52,311 nt of DNA, from contig JAJRVW010000213.1 in assembly GCA_024277115.1 (NCBI GenBank), positions 1 to 52,311 on the forward strand, read 5' to 3'. The translations under genes and the position numbers were made by a program. The notes beneath the pieces were generated by a model. The model did no database searches, was not told where the DNA came from, and saw nothing but the letters and a program-made list of their open reading frames with translations. Below are positions 1-9,971 of the stretch, one piece after another (within the stretch, counting starts at the first letter, position 1; the number at the start of each line of letters is the position of its first letter). Source of the stretch: Calditrichota bacterium (lineage in GTDB: Bacteria; Calditrichota; Calditrichia; Calditrichales; J004).

Positions 1-2997
1 ATTAAGAAATTCATTTTTTAAGGTTGTAACCTCCCGGCCGCTTATATCATATATTTTAACAGAAGCATTGCCAGGCCTGTCCAGGTAAAACCGGATTTTT
101 GTTACCGGGTTAAACGGGTTGGGGTAATTTTGAAATAATGTGAATTTTTCAGGTAAACCTCTATTACCATTTTCTTTCAGGGCCAATGGACTTTTAGATT
201 TTTTTACGGCACGTAAGTCATCAAAATAAATATGCCCCACTTCACTGCCACTTGCATCGTAAGTAAGTTGATGGCTATCTAATCTGTAAGCTGATCCATT
301 TAACAAATTATCAGGACTAATCCACGATCCAACCAGATTTGGATTGCTTAGATCCCACTCTACTAAGCGCCAGCCAATCCAGTCGATTGTAGTCCACGTT
401 GAAACTTCATGGTCGGGCCAATCGCCACCATGCTTTTCATCAATGGTAAACCGATATTTATTATTACTTCCATCACCAAAAATATATGTTTGCAGAATAT
501 ATGAGTTATCAAAAGTTATTGTCCGTGGAGCACCACCTGAAAGGTATTCACGAAGTAAATGTGTACCGGACGATAAATCCCACGCATATTTTAAACTACC
601 AGATTTTTTGATATTGGTTGATGGTACATAGTTGTCTTTATAATAAGAAAAACTAGTTTTACTTACATTAATCCCAACCGTTGAGCCGCTACCATTTGGC
701 GCCCACCAATCGCCTGGTTGTGAAAAATTTTCTATCATCATAACTTCCGAATAATGTGATGAATCCGTTGTAAAATCATAGGTAAAATCTGTACCAAGAG
801 CATTACCAATTGTGTCTTTAAGGGCACTACTTATAAAAATTGAATAATCTGTTGACTGAGCCAATTCTTCAACTGGAAATATATTTATCACAGATTTTTC
901 GTCTACCAGGTTTATAAGTATGTTGGCATCAATAGTACCTGTCCCGGAAGTTAAATAAATATTTTCTTCTGTAGCTGTTTCCATGTCAAGTTCTTCATCA
1001 ATAATAATCGTAACAATATTCTGAACATCAAAATCATTTACATCTTCATCATCATTTGGATAAGTGTATATTATTTGAGGCGGTACATTATCAAAAGCAC
1101 GGGTATAAAAATTTATTATATAGTTATCACCTTCTACACCATCAGCATTCCCATCGATACTTCTGCCATTTATATCTTGCACAGAATTGTTCAATGTAAT
1201 GGAGTAAGCAGTGTCAAAGCTTAGGTTTTTTTCCAGTTTCACTACTACACTTTTATTGCTGCTGTTCCAAGAATAAGATGTGATTATAACGGCAGGATCA
1301 AAAACGATATTTCCCGGCAAAGTTGCCGTATCCATGGTTTTGCTAAAGTCGATTGTTATTTCTTTTGTTACAGGTATTGTATCACCATCTGCCAGTCCAA
1401 TAGAGAGAACCACCGGCGCAAGAGAGGGAATAGGGTTGGATAGAGTGACCGGCGAAATGGCCGACTCGTTCCAGAAACGGTTCATTGTTGTGGCATAATA
1501 ACGATACGTTCCGTTAAAATCCTGGGTACCACTAATTTTATCAGTATAACTAAATTGCTGATCATTAAAAAAGACATCTAAGATTTCATCATTGTCCGGA
1601 TTGTAGTCTTCGTCTTCTGATCGGTAAATTGCAAACCAATGATTTTGATCTGCAGGTGTACCGGGTGTTACATCGATTTTATAATTTAGGGAATCCAATT
1701 TTGTAAGGGCAATTACAGGTGAGACTGGTATATCCTGTGAAAATAATTTTGTATCCCGAATTTTTGTTTTATTTGCAAAAAAAGAGCTGCCTGCTGTTTC
1801 CCAGTAGGCTTTGTCATCCCAGCTACCATAACTAAAAAACTGTGTACCATCAACCCAGGGTACGGTACGAATTTTTTCTACTACCGAGGGGTGATTATTC
1901 CAATCGCTGCCAAAATTATACGAGCCCGGCCCAACTGTGTACATCCTCCCAGCCTCAATGCCTGGCCCAATCCAGGTTTCCCAACAATTTGGGCAATCAC
2001 CCTTAAGCATACCATAAAAGCCATCTTTGGTTGTCCAGTGATAGTGCATGCCTGTAAGCTGATCGATATATCCCTTGTTGAACCAAAGCGCCGCATCCTG
2101 ATAAACCACATGGTAGCCATTCCAGCCACTCCAATTGTATTTACCAAGGGCCGCCGGGGAAAGCCTTACCCAGGGTTTAACACTTTGAACCGAGTCATGT
2201 AAGGTTTTTACTAGTTCGGTTACGCTCCACCGCCAATAGTTTTCCCATGAAACAAATTTTTGGCCTGGAATACTATCGGGAATACCGGCGGAAAAGGGAT
2301 GCTCAACGTCATATAAATAACGTCCTGCAGCCGCATTGGTTAGAGCCTCGGCCTCTTCATCGGTAAGCGGCGTATCCAATAAAAGTTCTTTTTTAGATTT
2401 TTTTTCCAGTCCTTGTCCCAACAACATGCTGGAATACTCGTTCCACCTAATATAGTCCAGGTGAAAACCATCAATATCGTAGTTACGTACAATTTCCATG
2501 GCAACGTTGATTGTGTAATCCCGAACAGCTTTTAATCCCGGCGATAGGGCACGGTTAGCTGTCATCGGGTTTCCATTGGGGTCTCTACAAACCCACTCAG
2601 GATGTTCTGCGGCAGGAGTTCCCGGGTCGGTATGTGAAGCGGAAAAAGTATTAAACCAAGCATGCAATTCAATGCCGCGTGCATGGGCCTGCTTGATAGC
2701 GTAACTGAGTATATCGTAATTGGCGGGGTTTTCGTTTGGATAATATGATCCGACTGGCTCGAAAGAAGAATTATAATAAGCCGATCCACCTTGTCTTACC
2801 TGCCAGAGAACGGCATTCATATTGGCTTTTTTAACATTATCTAGAATCTTATCAATCCGTGCTTTGCTGGCCTGCATATCATCAGAGCCGCTGCTATGTT
2901 CCCAAGTAATAACCCAAGCTGCCCTAAATTCTTCATTATTTGCTGCTATGCCGTTAATTGCAAATAAAACAATAATTATAAAAAGTCTTTTGATCAT
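1..2997 (-). CDS. Secreted GHL10-family glycosyl hydrolase-like protein with T9SS C-terminal domain, 3' end beyond window
   Basis: The frame is open from an ATG at 2997, preceded by AGGGA, to the left edge: 999 codons with no stop. A signal peptide (residues 1 to about 20) precedes a GHL10/DUF187-like domain (about 24-400), recognised by FRAAWV at its start, the QVRQGG strand, ELHAWFN and YDIDGFHLDYIRW (about 172-184). The acidic residues of that last motif are the likely active-site region. Fn3-like (about 415-520) and two bacterial Ig-like (Big_5/SbsA type, about 522-745) domains follow, then a beta-rich, possibly carbohydrate-binding region. A T9SS type A domain starts with NYPNPFNP near residue 956 and is cut by the window edge about 40 residues later. 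GHL10 proteins act, or are predicted to act, on glycans; the substrate is unknown. The gene lies 17 bases after the Fn3 protein gene of module 1, suggesting one operon and a surface glycan-processing role. Confidence 0.85.
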   Translation of the reverse strand, partial: MIKRLFIIIVLFAINGIAANNEEFRAAWVITWEHSSGSDDMQASKARIDKILDNVKKANMNAVLWQVRQGGSAYYNSSFEPVGSYYPNENPANYDILSYAIKQAHARGIELHAWFNTFSASHTDPGTPAAEHPEWVCRDPNGNPMTANRALSPGLKAVRDYTINVAMEIVRNYDIDGFHLDYIRWNEYSSMLLGQGLEKKSKKELLLDTPLTDEEAEALTNAAAGRYLYDVEHPFSAGIPDSIPGQKFVSWENYWRWSVTELVKTLHDSVQSVKPWVRLSPAALGKYNWSGWNGYHVVYQDAALWFNKGYIDQLTGMHYHWTTKDGFYGMLKGDCPNCWETWIGPGIEAGRMYTVGPGSYNFGSDWNNHPSVVEKIRTVPWVDGTQFFSYGSWDDKAYWETAGSSFFANKTKIRDTKLFSQDIPVSPVIALTKLDSLNYKIDVTPGTPADQNHWFAIYRSEDEDYNPDNDEILDVFFNDQQFSYTDKISGTQDFNGTYRYYATTMNRFWNESAISPVTLSNPIPSLAPVVLSIGLADGDTIPVTKEITIDFSKTMDTATLPGNIVFDPAVIITSYSWNSSNKSVVVKLEKNLSFDTAYSITLNNSVQDINGRSIDGNADGVEGDNYIINFYTRAFDNVPPQIIYTYPNDDEDVNDFDVQNIVTIIIDEELDMETATEENIYLTSGTGTIDANILINLVDEKSVINIFPVEELAQSTDYSIFISSALKDTIGNALGTDFTYDFTTDSSHYSEVMMIENFSQPGDWWAPNGSGSTVGINVSKTSFSYYKDNYVPSTNIKKSGSLKYAWDLSSGTHLLREYLSGGAPRTITFDNSYILQTYIFGDGSNNKYRFTIDEKHGGDWPDHEVSTWTTIDWIGWRLVEWDLSNPNLVGSWISPDNLLNGSAYRLDSHQLTYDASGSEVGHIYFDDLRAVKKSKSPLALKENGNRGLPEKFTLFQNYPNPFNPVTKIRFYLDRPGNASVKIYDISGREVTTLKNEFLN

Positions 2998-3014
2998 AAT
3001 TTCCCTAGATTTAT

Positions 3015-5153
3015 TTATCTGATTATAATAAATTTTCGAACTACATTCTCACCTTTTTTATATAATAGCTCATTTGTAATCGGATCTTTGTAGTCTTGTG
3101 TAACTTCTATATATGCCAAATAGATACCACTCACAGAAACCTGACGTGATAATGAAACAGATTGCCAGGGTTCATCCCCACTCCCATTTGTATGTTCTAT
3201 AGTTTGTACCAAATCACCTCGCTCCGTAAATATTTTTATTGTACAGAATGCAGGAATGTTATAGAACATAATCTGGTTTTCGCCTGCATCTTTTAAGAAC
3301 TGCACATTTCGAGAACTTATATTATAGGGGTTTGGGACAATCCTTGCGTCTTCAATTTTTCTGCCTGGTGGTCTTTGTAAAACAGCTCCTTTATTGGTTT
3401 TTGTATAGAAACGGCCACTTTCCAAAATACCCTTTGGATTTGCTATTCCCGATGTGTTATTACTGCCATCATTAAACGCAACCAGATAGTAATAATAGTT
3501 GAATCCCCTCTGAGGTGATTTGTCCTCATATTCATACACTATTTCCGGATTTTCCGTTCCCAGGCCACAAGCAAATATTTCTTCATACACAGTATCCGGT
3601 TTTGAGAATGCACGGTAAATTTTATATCCACCAAATCCTGGCCCCTCAGATTCAGATACATTCCATTTTAAACTGATTCTATCGCCTCCGGATGTAATTT
3701 CTATTAATGATGGGGGCAAGGGTGGTTGCGGGATATTGAAATCCAATTCATAATTTCTTTTTGCACGTCCAAAATTTTTCATTATGGAATCTTTGCCTGT
3801 GTAAAACCATGTATCTTTGAAAATATCTTTATCACTCGTCGTGGAACCGTCCGGTAAATCAAAGGGGCCTGAATCGGATGGATTATCAAATGCTTCTTTC
3901 CATCGATAGCCAATTGTTTCACACATTGTACGGCTCAAACCAGAGACAGATTCTACTTCAACAATCGTTATACTCTCTCCCGGCTCCAAATCGAAAGGGC
4001 CATAGCCAATCCAAACATTTGCCCCGCCACCATCATTTTTTCCAATCGTGCTTGGATCTGGATTTGAAAGCATATACGTCTCGTCCATGCGTTCAAGACC
4101 ACCTTTTCTTTCATATGGATTCCCACTTAACATATCATACAACAAATTCATAAACGAACCCGTTGTTAGATCACCCAAATCCGGATATGTATCGCCGGCA
4201 TGCCACCCGATATATGCCGGCTGATTTGGATTATCCGACGAGTCTGCAGGGCTTTTATCCACGTGGATTATAGCCGTCCCGGCATGTTGTGGTGCTGTTA
4301 GGCGTCCACGCCCATTTATGGCTGGGCCACCAATATTATCATGTGCTATAATACCCGATTGTCCGGCCCAACTGAATCCCGCTCTAATCCAGTCAACAAC
4401 AGGGTTGTCTTCTGTTATAATATCATTTTGGTGGTCAACATAATTTTCCCCACGGCGGGTTACCCATGAAAATTTTCCCCAGGACTGGCCACGGCCAAGA
4501 TTAGGCGCACCTTCCCGGCTTGTACTATATCGTGTACTCCGGCTGATACGTAACCCTTTTAATGGGGCGTTTAATTCGATCTCATCATCATAATCTGTGT
4601 TACCCGTGTTGGTATATTTATAAACTTTTATAAAATAATTGTCATGATACTGTTGGCTAAAGGCATAAATTTTGCGTGAAATGGTCAATCCTAAAGACGT
4701 ATTTACAATATTTGTAATAACCCTGTCTGCCAACTGATCGGGAACGATTTCGTCAACATCGCCCTTAAATGGCGCATTAATATTATCTCCATCAACGTAC
4801 ACATCCGGAAGTTCAAACTTGGCCGTTTGCTTATGTTCAATAGGAAAAAGGGAAAGACCTACATAATCTTTTACAAAATATGTTCCAAAATTTTCCCAAA
4901 CCCGGCCATTTACATCCGTAAAGTTTTGTACCGCAACCCACGAACGCTCAATAACCGCGTTATCTGTTAAAAGATAATCAGCTGGCCATTGTAAGCCCTG
5001 ATAATAAGAATTATTCCAAGCTCTCTCGGCGCCATAGGCAGTAAAATGGCTTTGGAGCGAACCGATTCGAATATACTGTTCTTGTGAGCCCGGAACCTGT
5101 GAAAAAGCTATTGAAGAGAATGATATAATAATGGTAAGTAGTATTTTTTTCAT
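3015..5153 (-). CDS. Secreted Fn3-domain protein of TBDR module 1 (type A), unknown function
   Basis: A 712-residue protein with a clear signal peptide (residues 1-18, cleavage after IAFS). The large N-terminal region (about 25-470) matches no family I can name. It is clearly paralogous to the protein at 12893-14968: both have a GAER motif followed by a GLxWPA segment, the string RKIYAFSQQ, and an IGGP motif followed by G-rich sequence. A fibronectin type III domain lies at about 480-580. The C-terminal domain (about 600-712) has VPNPYNISSR, CTIKIFTERGDLV and SGIYLAYIEV, and ends KFIIIR. It resembles T9SS or FlgD-like C-terminal domains without the NYPNPFNP signature. The gene starts 40 bases after the TBDR stop and is followed 17 bases later by the glycosidase-like gene. 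A surface-exposed TBDR partner taking the SusD position is inference. Confidence 0.8.
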   Translation of the reverse strand: MKKILLTIIISFSSIAFSQVPGSQEQYIRIGSLQSHFTAYGAERAWNNSYYQGLQWPADYLLTDNAVIERSWVAVQNFTDVNGRVWENFGTYFVKDYVGLSLFPIEHKQTAKFELPDVYVDGDNINAPFKGDVDEIVPDQLADRVITNIVNTSLGLTISRKIYAFSQQYHDNYFIKVYKYTNTGNTDYDDEIELNAPLKGLRISRSTRYSTSREGAPNLGRGQSWGKFSWVTRRGENYVDHQNDIITEDNPVVDWIRAGFSWAGQSGIIAHDNIGGPAINGRGRLTAPQHAGTAIIHVDKSPADSSDNPNQPAYIGWHAGDTYPDLGDLTTGSFMNLLYDMLSGNPYERKGGLERMDETYMLSNPDPSTIGKNDGGGANVWIGYGPFDLEPGESITIVEVESVSGLSRTMCETIGYRWKEAFDNPSDSGPFDLPDGSTTSDKDIFKDTWFYTGKDSIMKNFGRAKRNYELDFNIPQPPLPPSLIEITSGGDRISLKWNVSESEGPGFGGYKIYRAFSKPDTVYEEIFACGLGTENPEIVYEYEDKSPQRGFNYYYYLVAFNDGSNNTSGIANPKGILESGRFYTKTNKGAVLQRPPGRKIEDARIVPNPYNISSRNVQFLKDAGENQIMFYNIPAFCTIKIFTERGDLVQTIEHTNGSGDEPWQSVSLSRQVSVSGIYLAYIEVTQDYKDPITNELLYKKGENVVRKFIIIR

Positions 5154-5193
5154 TTATTTCTATTCTTTTTTTTATTAGACGAGATTTTTAAAA

Positions 5194-8100
5194 TTAAAAG
5201 TTAATTCGTATTCCAAAAAGAATATCCCTCGGATTTAAAAATGTAAAAGACTTAATATTTGGCATATCTATGTATGATTTATTTTTCTTTCTTTTCTTGT
5301 TTCGCGCCGTAATTGCAGGATCATTATTGGGGTTTTGCTCAAGAGGATCGTAAGCAACACCCACAGACCGGTAATCTCCAAATTTATCATTACCCTTTTC
5401 TTCTCCCGTTTCCCAGGCAAAGTTTAATGATTCTAAATAATTACGAAAATCAAAACTATCTGAGAACCCAGCATTGTTCATAAGTTTGTTGTTAAAGGCA
5501 TTATTGAGAACCATATAAAATTGTAAGTCAACATTTTTAATATTAAAATTTTTAGTGATCCTAATATCTGTGTTTTGATAATCCCTCCATTGAACATCGC
5601 CACCAAGTGTGTATAATACCTTTTGGGACTCTGTAAAATAACTGCCCGACTTCCAGTTCCATAAAAAACTAATATTCCATTTAGAAAATAGTGCGTCTAT
5701 AAAAGGATCTGAACCAAAATTGGCTGGTGAGTGAAATGCGATGTTCGCCCTTGCATACGGTCTTGGACGGGACTTAAAAGACAAAGGTGCTTTTAAAAGA
5801 TAGGCGCGTTGTTCATTTGGATTTTCGTAATTTTCTTTGACACCAAAATAACCGGAAGTCCTTACATCGTAAGTATAGTTTAATAAACCACTAATCCAGG
5901 AGCCAGCCTGTTTTGATAAAGTGAATTCAAAACCGCGAATATCTTCATAGTTATTATTTTCCGAGATGTTGTATTGTACCGCACCATTTAAACTTCTATA
6001 ATAAACCCAATCGGTTTGTTTGGTTATATCTTTGTAGTAGCCGGCAACTTTGATAAGAAACATATCCGAAAGGTTTTGCTCAAAACCCAATTCATACGCG
6101 ATTGTTTTCTCCAGATCAAGACCAGGGTTACCCATACGTGTAACCAGCCCGCTGGATTCTCTTTGAATCCTGAACCGAACGGATGAAACCGGCTCGGACC
6201 TGAAATGACCATAATTAAAATATAATTTTGAATTTGTGGAAATTGGGTGCGATATGCCTAGCCTTGGGCTTATAGCAAAAACAGGTTTTGAATCTTTAAA
6301 AGGGGCTTCCTCTTCAATTAAAGAACCTTTTTCTTCACTATAAAACTTGTCATATTTTGTTAATTCATATTGTTTGGTGTTTGATGCAGAATAATCAAAA
6401 CGTAATCCAAGATTTGCAATAAAACCTTCAAATTCCATTTTGTCCTGCAAATAAGCGCCAATCCTATAGGGCGAAACTTTAAAAAGCTGGGAACGGTTCC
6501 AAAAATTATTGGATGGGTTTACTGACGTAGATTTTATATCATAATTATTATAGGTAATCTGTAGACCTGTTTTAAAAAGATTGTTATTGTTGGCATTCAG
6601 GCTGTAAGAAAGGTTTAAGTTCCATGTGGAGACTCGGCTATCATCCCTGCCATTGTTCATCCAGCCGCCCATACTCATACCAGCAATTCCCGGATCATCA
6701 AATCCCATATATCCAAAAGGGGCTTCATCGGTAAAATATCCCGGTACAGGCTCATATTTTTTTTCAGTATCACGATCTTTTGTTTTATATGTGTTGTACT
6801 TACTGTTTTTGTATTGAAGCAACACTTCATAAAAAGAATTTGAGTTAATGGTTTCATTTAGCTTTATGCCAATTGAACTGCGGTATATTGTACTTGGGCT
6901 AAAATAACCAGGCATATATAAAATACTGCTGCCATTACTGCTATTTAAAAGATTTGCCACCTGTGACGTACTTCTTAATACAAAACCATTGGGTGTTGTT
7001 GTCCAATTATACGGCGAGACAGACCGGGTTTCCCCATAAAGACCACTAATGGTTAATTTGCGTGTATTTGTTAAATCACTTGTTATCTTTATCTGACCTT
7101 GCCGATCGCCATAGTTATCACGCGATAAAGGAAATATAAACATTTCTCTCAGATCCGTATAAGAAAAATAGAAACGTCCATCTCCTAAAGAACTACTAAA
7201 TGGCAACGGCCCTCCAAATCCAAGATCAAATGTATAATCTGCTTTATCAATTTGCCCATCTCTTCTGTGTTGCCATCTGTATAGTTTTTGTGCGCCTTCC
7301 GGGGTCAAATCATTTGTCGGGTCATCATCTGAAAGTGTTTCGTGAGAGACCGAATTCCAGCCCCTAAAATTTTTATATTGTTTCCGGGTATCAATATCCC
7401 AGGCGCCATTATCTGTACCTGTCCAGGCAACTTCCGGGTCTAAATAAGGCCGATTGAAATATGAATTTTTATCATAGATTGAATTACCAAAGTTTTTTTG
7501 TGCCGGTGCACTATATTGCGTATTAACTGACAGATTGTATTCAACCTTACTGCCTTCTTTTGTTATAACATTAACCAAGCCCGATCGTGCCTGGCCATAT
7601 TCTGCATTAAAACCACCGGTTTGAACCTGAACTTCATCGACAGATACCAGACTAAGTGAAGGGTAGGGATTATATCCGCGCTCATCATTTAATGAAAATC
7701 CATCCATAATCAGCGACGTTTCGTTTACACCGCCCCCGCGGATTATTATTCCGTTTGAGGTTAGCTCCACACCTGCCTGGATTGATAATGCCTGGTTTAG
7801 AGTGGTCACCGGTAACGATTCAATTTCTTGTACTTGCATTACCGACTGGCTATTAGAAATATCTTTTATAACGATATCTTTTGGGGCTGTGATTACAATC
7901 GTTTCACTTGTAAGGGATTCCTCTGATAGCACAATATTTATCGTGGTTGTTAAATCAATATTTATTTTTATATTTTTTACCCTTTTTTCAGAATATCCAA
8001 TATATGACGCCACGAGAGTATAAGTACCAGCCTGAATATTTATAATGGAATAAATACCATCTAAATCCGTTGCGGCCCCGATGTTGGTACCTTCCAGATA

Positions 8101-8229
8101 AATATTCACACCTGTAAGAGGTTCATTTGTATTTGAATCTATCACTCTTCCAGCTAATTTACCTGTGGTGGAAGCAAATAAATTTGAAACCAAAAAGCAT
8201 GACACAAAAATTGCAGAAAATATTTTCAT
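5194..8229 (-). CDS. TonB-dependent receptor of module 1 (type A)
   Basis: A 1011-residue outer-membrane receptor. It has a signal peptide (1-19), a CarboxypepD_reg-like beta-sandwich (about 24-105; GRVIDSNTNEPLTGVNI), a hydrophobic TonB-box-like stretch (about 107-120), and a plug domain containing IRGGG near 162, DGFSLND, and a GGFNAEYGQARSG segment. A C-terminal 22-strand-type barrel ends in a terminal Phe, as expected for BAM-inserted barrels. The family imports ligands through energised opening by TonB-ExbBD. It shares DDDPTNDLTPE, SYFNRPYLDP and the near-terminal IDMPN...FLNPR motif with the module 2 receptor, so the two are paralogues. It heads a probable operon with the Fn3 protein and a glycosidase-like protein. 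The ATG at 8229 follows a weak GAAGAG purine stretch. The ligand is unknown; a glycan is suggested by context only. Confidence 0.93.
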   Translation of the reverse strand: MKIFSAIFVSCFLVSNLFASTTGKLAGRVIDSNTNEPLTGVNIYLEGTNIGAATDLDGIYSIINIQAGTYTLVASYIGYSEKRVKNIKINIDLTTTINIVLSEESLTSETIVITAPKDIVIKDISNSQSVMQVQEIESLPVTTLNQALSIQAGVELTSNGIIIRGGGVNETSLIMDGFSLNDERGYNPYPSLSLVSVDEVQVQTGGFNAEYGQARSGLVNVITKEGSKVEYNLSVNTQYSAPAQKNFGNSIYDKNSYFNRPYLDPEVAWTGTDNGAWDIDTRKQYKNFRGWNSVSHETLSDDDPTNDLTPEGAQKLYRWQHRRDGQIDKADYTFDLGFGGPLPFSSSLGDGRFYFSYTDLREMFIFPLSRDNYGDRQGQIKITSDLTNTRKLTISGLYGETRSVSPYNWTTTPNGFVLRSTSQVANLLNSSNGSSILYMPGYFSPSTIYRSSIGIKLNETINSNSFYEVLLQYKNSKYNTYKTKDRDTEKKYEPVPGYFTDEAPFGYMGFDDPGIAGMSMGGWMNNGRDDSRVSTWNLNLSYSLNANNNNLFKTGLQITYNNYDIKSTSVNPSNNFWNRSQLFKVSPYRIGAYLQDKMEFEGFIANLGLRFDYSASNTKQYELTKYDKFYSEEKGSLIEEEAPFKDSKPVFAISPRLGISHPISTNSKLYFNYGHFRSEPVSSVRFRIQRESSGLVTRMGNPGLDLEKTIAYELGFEQNLSDMFLIKVAGYYKDITKQTDWVYYRSLNGAVQYNISENNNYEDIRGFEFTLSKQAGSWISGLLNYTYDVRTSGYFGVKENYENPNEQRAYLLKAPLSFKSRPRPYARANIAFHSPANFGSDPFIDALFSKWNISFLWNWKSGSYFTESQKVLYTLGGDVQWRDYQNTDIRITKNFNIKNVDLQFYMVLNNAFNNKLMNNAGFSDSFDFRNYLESLNFAWETGEEKGNDKFGDYRSVGVAYDPLEQNPNNDPAITARNKKRKKNKSYIDMPNIKSFTFLNPRDILFGIRINF

Positions 8230-8467
8230 ATTTTTCTCTTCTTAAAACTAATAATTTCTTTCTAAGCCAGATAAATAACGACCTTTTTCCTTCGTTTGAA
8301 CATTTCCAAAAAAAATCAGAGATATATTTGATGAAATAAAACTAGAAAAGGTGTATTCTAACAGATATGGCTTAAAAAATAAAATAGGATTATGGGCTGT
8401 TTGCATGAGCAGAGCCGGGTAGTAAAAATTGGTGATTTGATAATTCTTTTAGAGTAATTTTAATAGT

Positions 8468-8499
8468 AAAAAAACCGGCACAATTAGTGCCGGCTTTTT
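8468..8499 (-). terminator. Intrinsic terminator closing module 2
   Basis: A 7-bp perfect stem, CCGGCAC (8475-8481) with GTGCCGG (8487-8493), around a 5-base loop and flanked by A/T runs on both sides. It lies 15 bases past the stop of the gene at 8514-9881. It could work in both directions but naturally ends the minus-strand module 2 transcript and isolates module 1 from it. Confidence 0.85.
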
Positions 8500-8513
8500 G
8501 TTTTAAACAAGTA

Positions 8514-9881
8514 TTACTTAATCAATAACATACGGTTGCTAACTTGCTGGCCATCAACATTTAAACGATAAATGTAAGTACCGGAAGAAAGGTTGCTACC
8601 ATCAAAATTATATTCATAATTACTCGGAGCAAGTTTTTCATCAACTAAAGTAGAAACCAAACGACAAGAAACATCATATACTTTTAATGTAACGTGTTTT
8701 ACAGCATCGATACTAAAAGGAATAGATGTTGCCGGGTTAAAAGGATTTGGATAATTTTGCTTTAATTCAAAACCAACTACAATATTTAAGTTTCCATTAT
8801 CGCGTAAGGCTGTAACAATAAGATCGGATAAAGGAATAATTGCACTACCCTGTCCTTTAGGATTGGCGTTAGTCCACTTAGAAACTTTTCCACCGTCAAA
8901 ATCTGCAGTATACGCTGTTTTACCATCTGCACTAAACGCAATTCCGCGAGGTGCATAGTAAGTACCATCTGCTGCCGGGTTGTCACCTACAACACCACCA
9001 TCATCTTTCATGTTATGGCCGATTGTATCTACAACAGCCCAGTTCTGAGAAGGATCAAGTGCATACCAACCTGTAAAAGCATCTTCAGCAACATCCCAAT
9101 ATGTTCCAACCCACATTAAACCATTGTTGTCCCAATCGAGGGATTGTGCCCACATAGCATTTGAAACAGCACCTGTATCATTAAACACTGTAGCAAAGGT
9201 ATCTACTAAAGCAAATGATTCAGATTCAGCGCCACCACCATCAGTACTTTGATAATGCCTTACACCATAGCCCGATGAATAAATTTTACCAAAATAAACA
9301 TCATTACCATCAGCAGAAACTAAAATACTTCTTTGAAGTCCTGTAACAGTGTCATCAACAAAACTGAATAGTTCCAGATTTTCATCTAAAATATAGCAAG
9401 GCTTATTACCGCCAACGTGCGCCAGGTATGTATAACCATCTGAGGTTGATCCCGCTTCAGTTAAAGAAGCGCCGTTGGAAGGAGCAAATTTGTGCATACC
9501 TTCACGAGTTTGATAATTAATACGATAAAGGACATTCCAGTTACTGAAATAAACATTCCCATCTTTGTCAAGGCTCATACCACGGTTGGAATTAACAATT
9601 GTATCTGTTACACCATTAACTGTAATTGTCCTGATCTTGGCATCAAGTGTGCCGTCTTCATTATAAATTCTAATCGCATTAGTAATTAAAGAATCTGTAC
9701 CTGTAACCACAGTATCTTTAGGGCTATTATAACCACCAACCCATATTTTTCCATCTTTTGTTACGAGTACTGCATGTGGGTTCCCGCCAGACACAAATAC
9801 TTTATCAAAAGTCCAAACCTGTGCATTTATAGAACTTACTGTAAATAAAGTTACAGCTAATGCCAGTAAAAATTTCTTCAT
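8514..9881 (-). CDS. Secreted beta-propeller protein with T9SS type A sorting domain
   Basis: 455 residues with a signal peptide (1-20, SSINAQ). The body (about 21-365) has repeated strand patterns of the NHL/SMP-30 or two-component-propeller type, such as DGKIWVGGYN, DGNVYFSNWN and DNNGLMWVGTYWD. The last 90 residues are a canonical T9SS domain: LKQNYPNPFNP, a VYDVSCRLVSTL strand (Cys where Gly is usual), SSGTYIYRLNVDG and final RMLLIK. T9SS proteins are carried across the outer membrane and their C-terminal domain is usually removed at the surface. The gene is last in module 2, 90 bases after the lipoprotein gene and just before a terminator. The start is fixed by AGAGGAG upstream of the ATG. 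The ligand or enzymatic role is not evident. Confidence 0.85.
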   Translation of the reverse strand: MKKFLLALAVTLFTVSSINAQVWTFDKVFVSGGNPHAVLVTKDGKIWVGGYNSPKDTVVTGTDSLITNAIRIYNEDGTLDAKIRTITVNGVTDTIVNSNRGMSLDKDGNVYFSNWNVLYRINYQTREGMHKFAPSNGASLTEAGSTSDGYTYLAHVGGNKPCYILDENLELFSFVDDTVTGLQRSILVSADGNDVYFGKIYSSGYGVRHYQSTDGGGAESESFALVDTFATVFNDTGAVSNAMWAQSLDWDNNGLMWVGTYWDVAEDAFTGWYALDPSQNWAVVDTIGHNMKDDGGVVGDNPAADGTYYAPRGIAFSADGKTAYTADFDGGKVSKWTNANPKGQGSAIIPLSDLIVTALRDNGNLNIVVGFELKQNYPNPFNPATSIPFSIDAVKHVTLKVYDVSCRLVSTLVDEKLAPSNYEYNFDGSNLSSGTYIYRLNVDGQQVSNRMLLIK

Positions 9882-9971
9882 ACTATAAATCTCCTCTATT
9901 TAATATGATTATATTAATTAAAAACAAAACGGGTTAACTTACTCCTCCTTTCTGAGAAAATAATTTAATTT

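Noticed and set aside
1880-2202. Open frames on both strands inside the GHL10-like gene
   Set aside because: They are in frames other than the main 999-codon frame, which is supported by continuous domain motifs.
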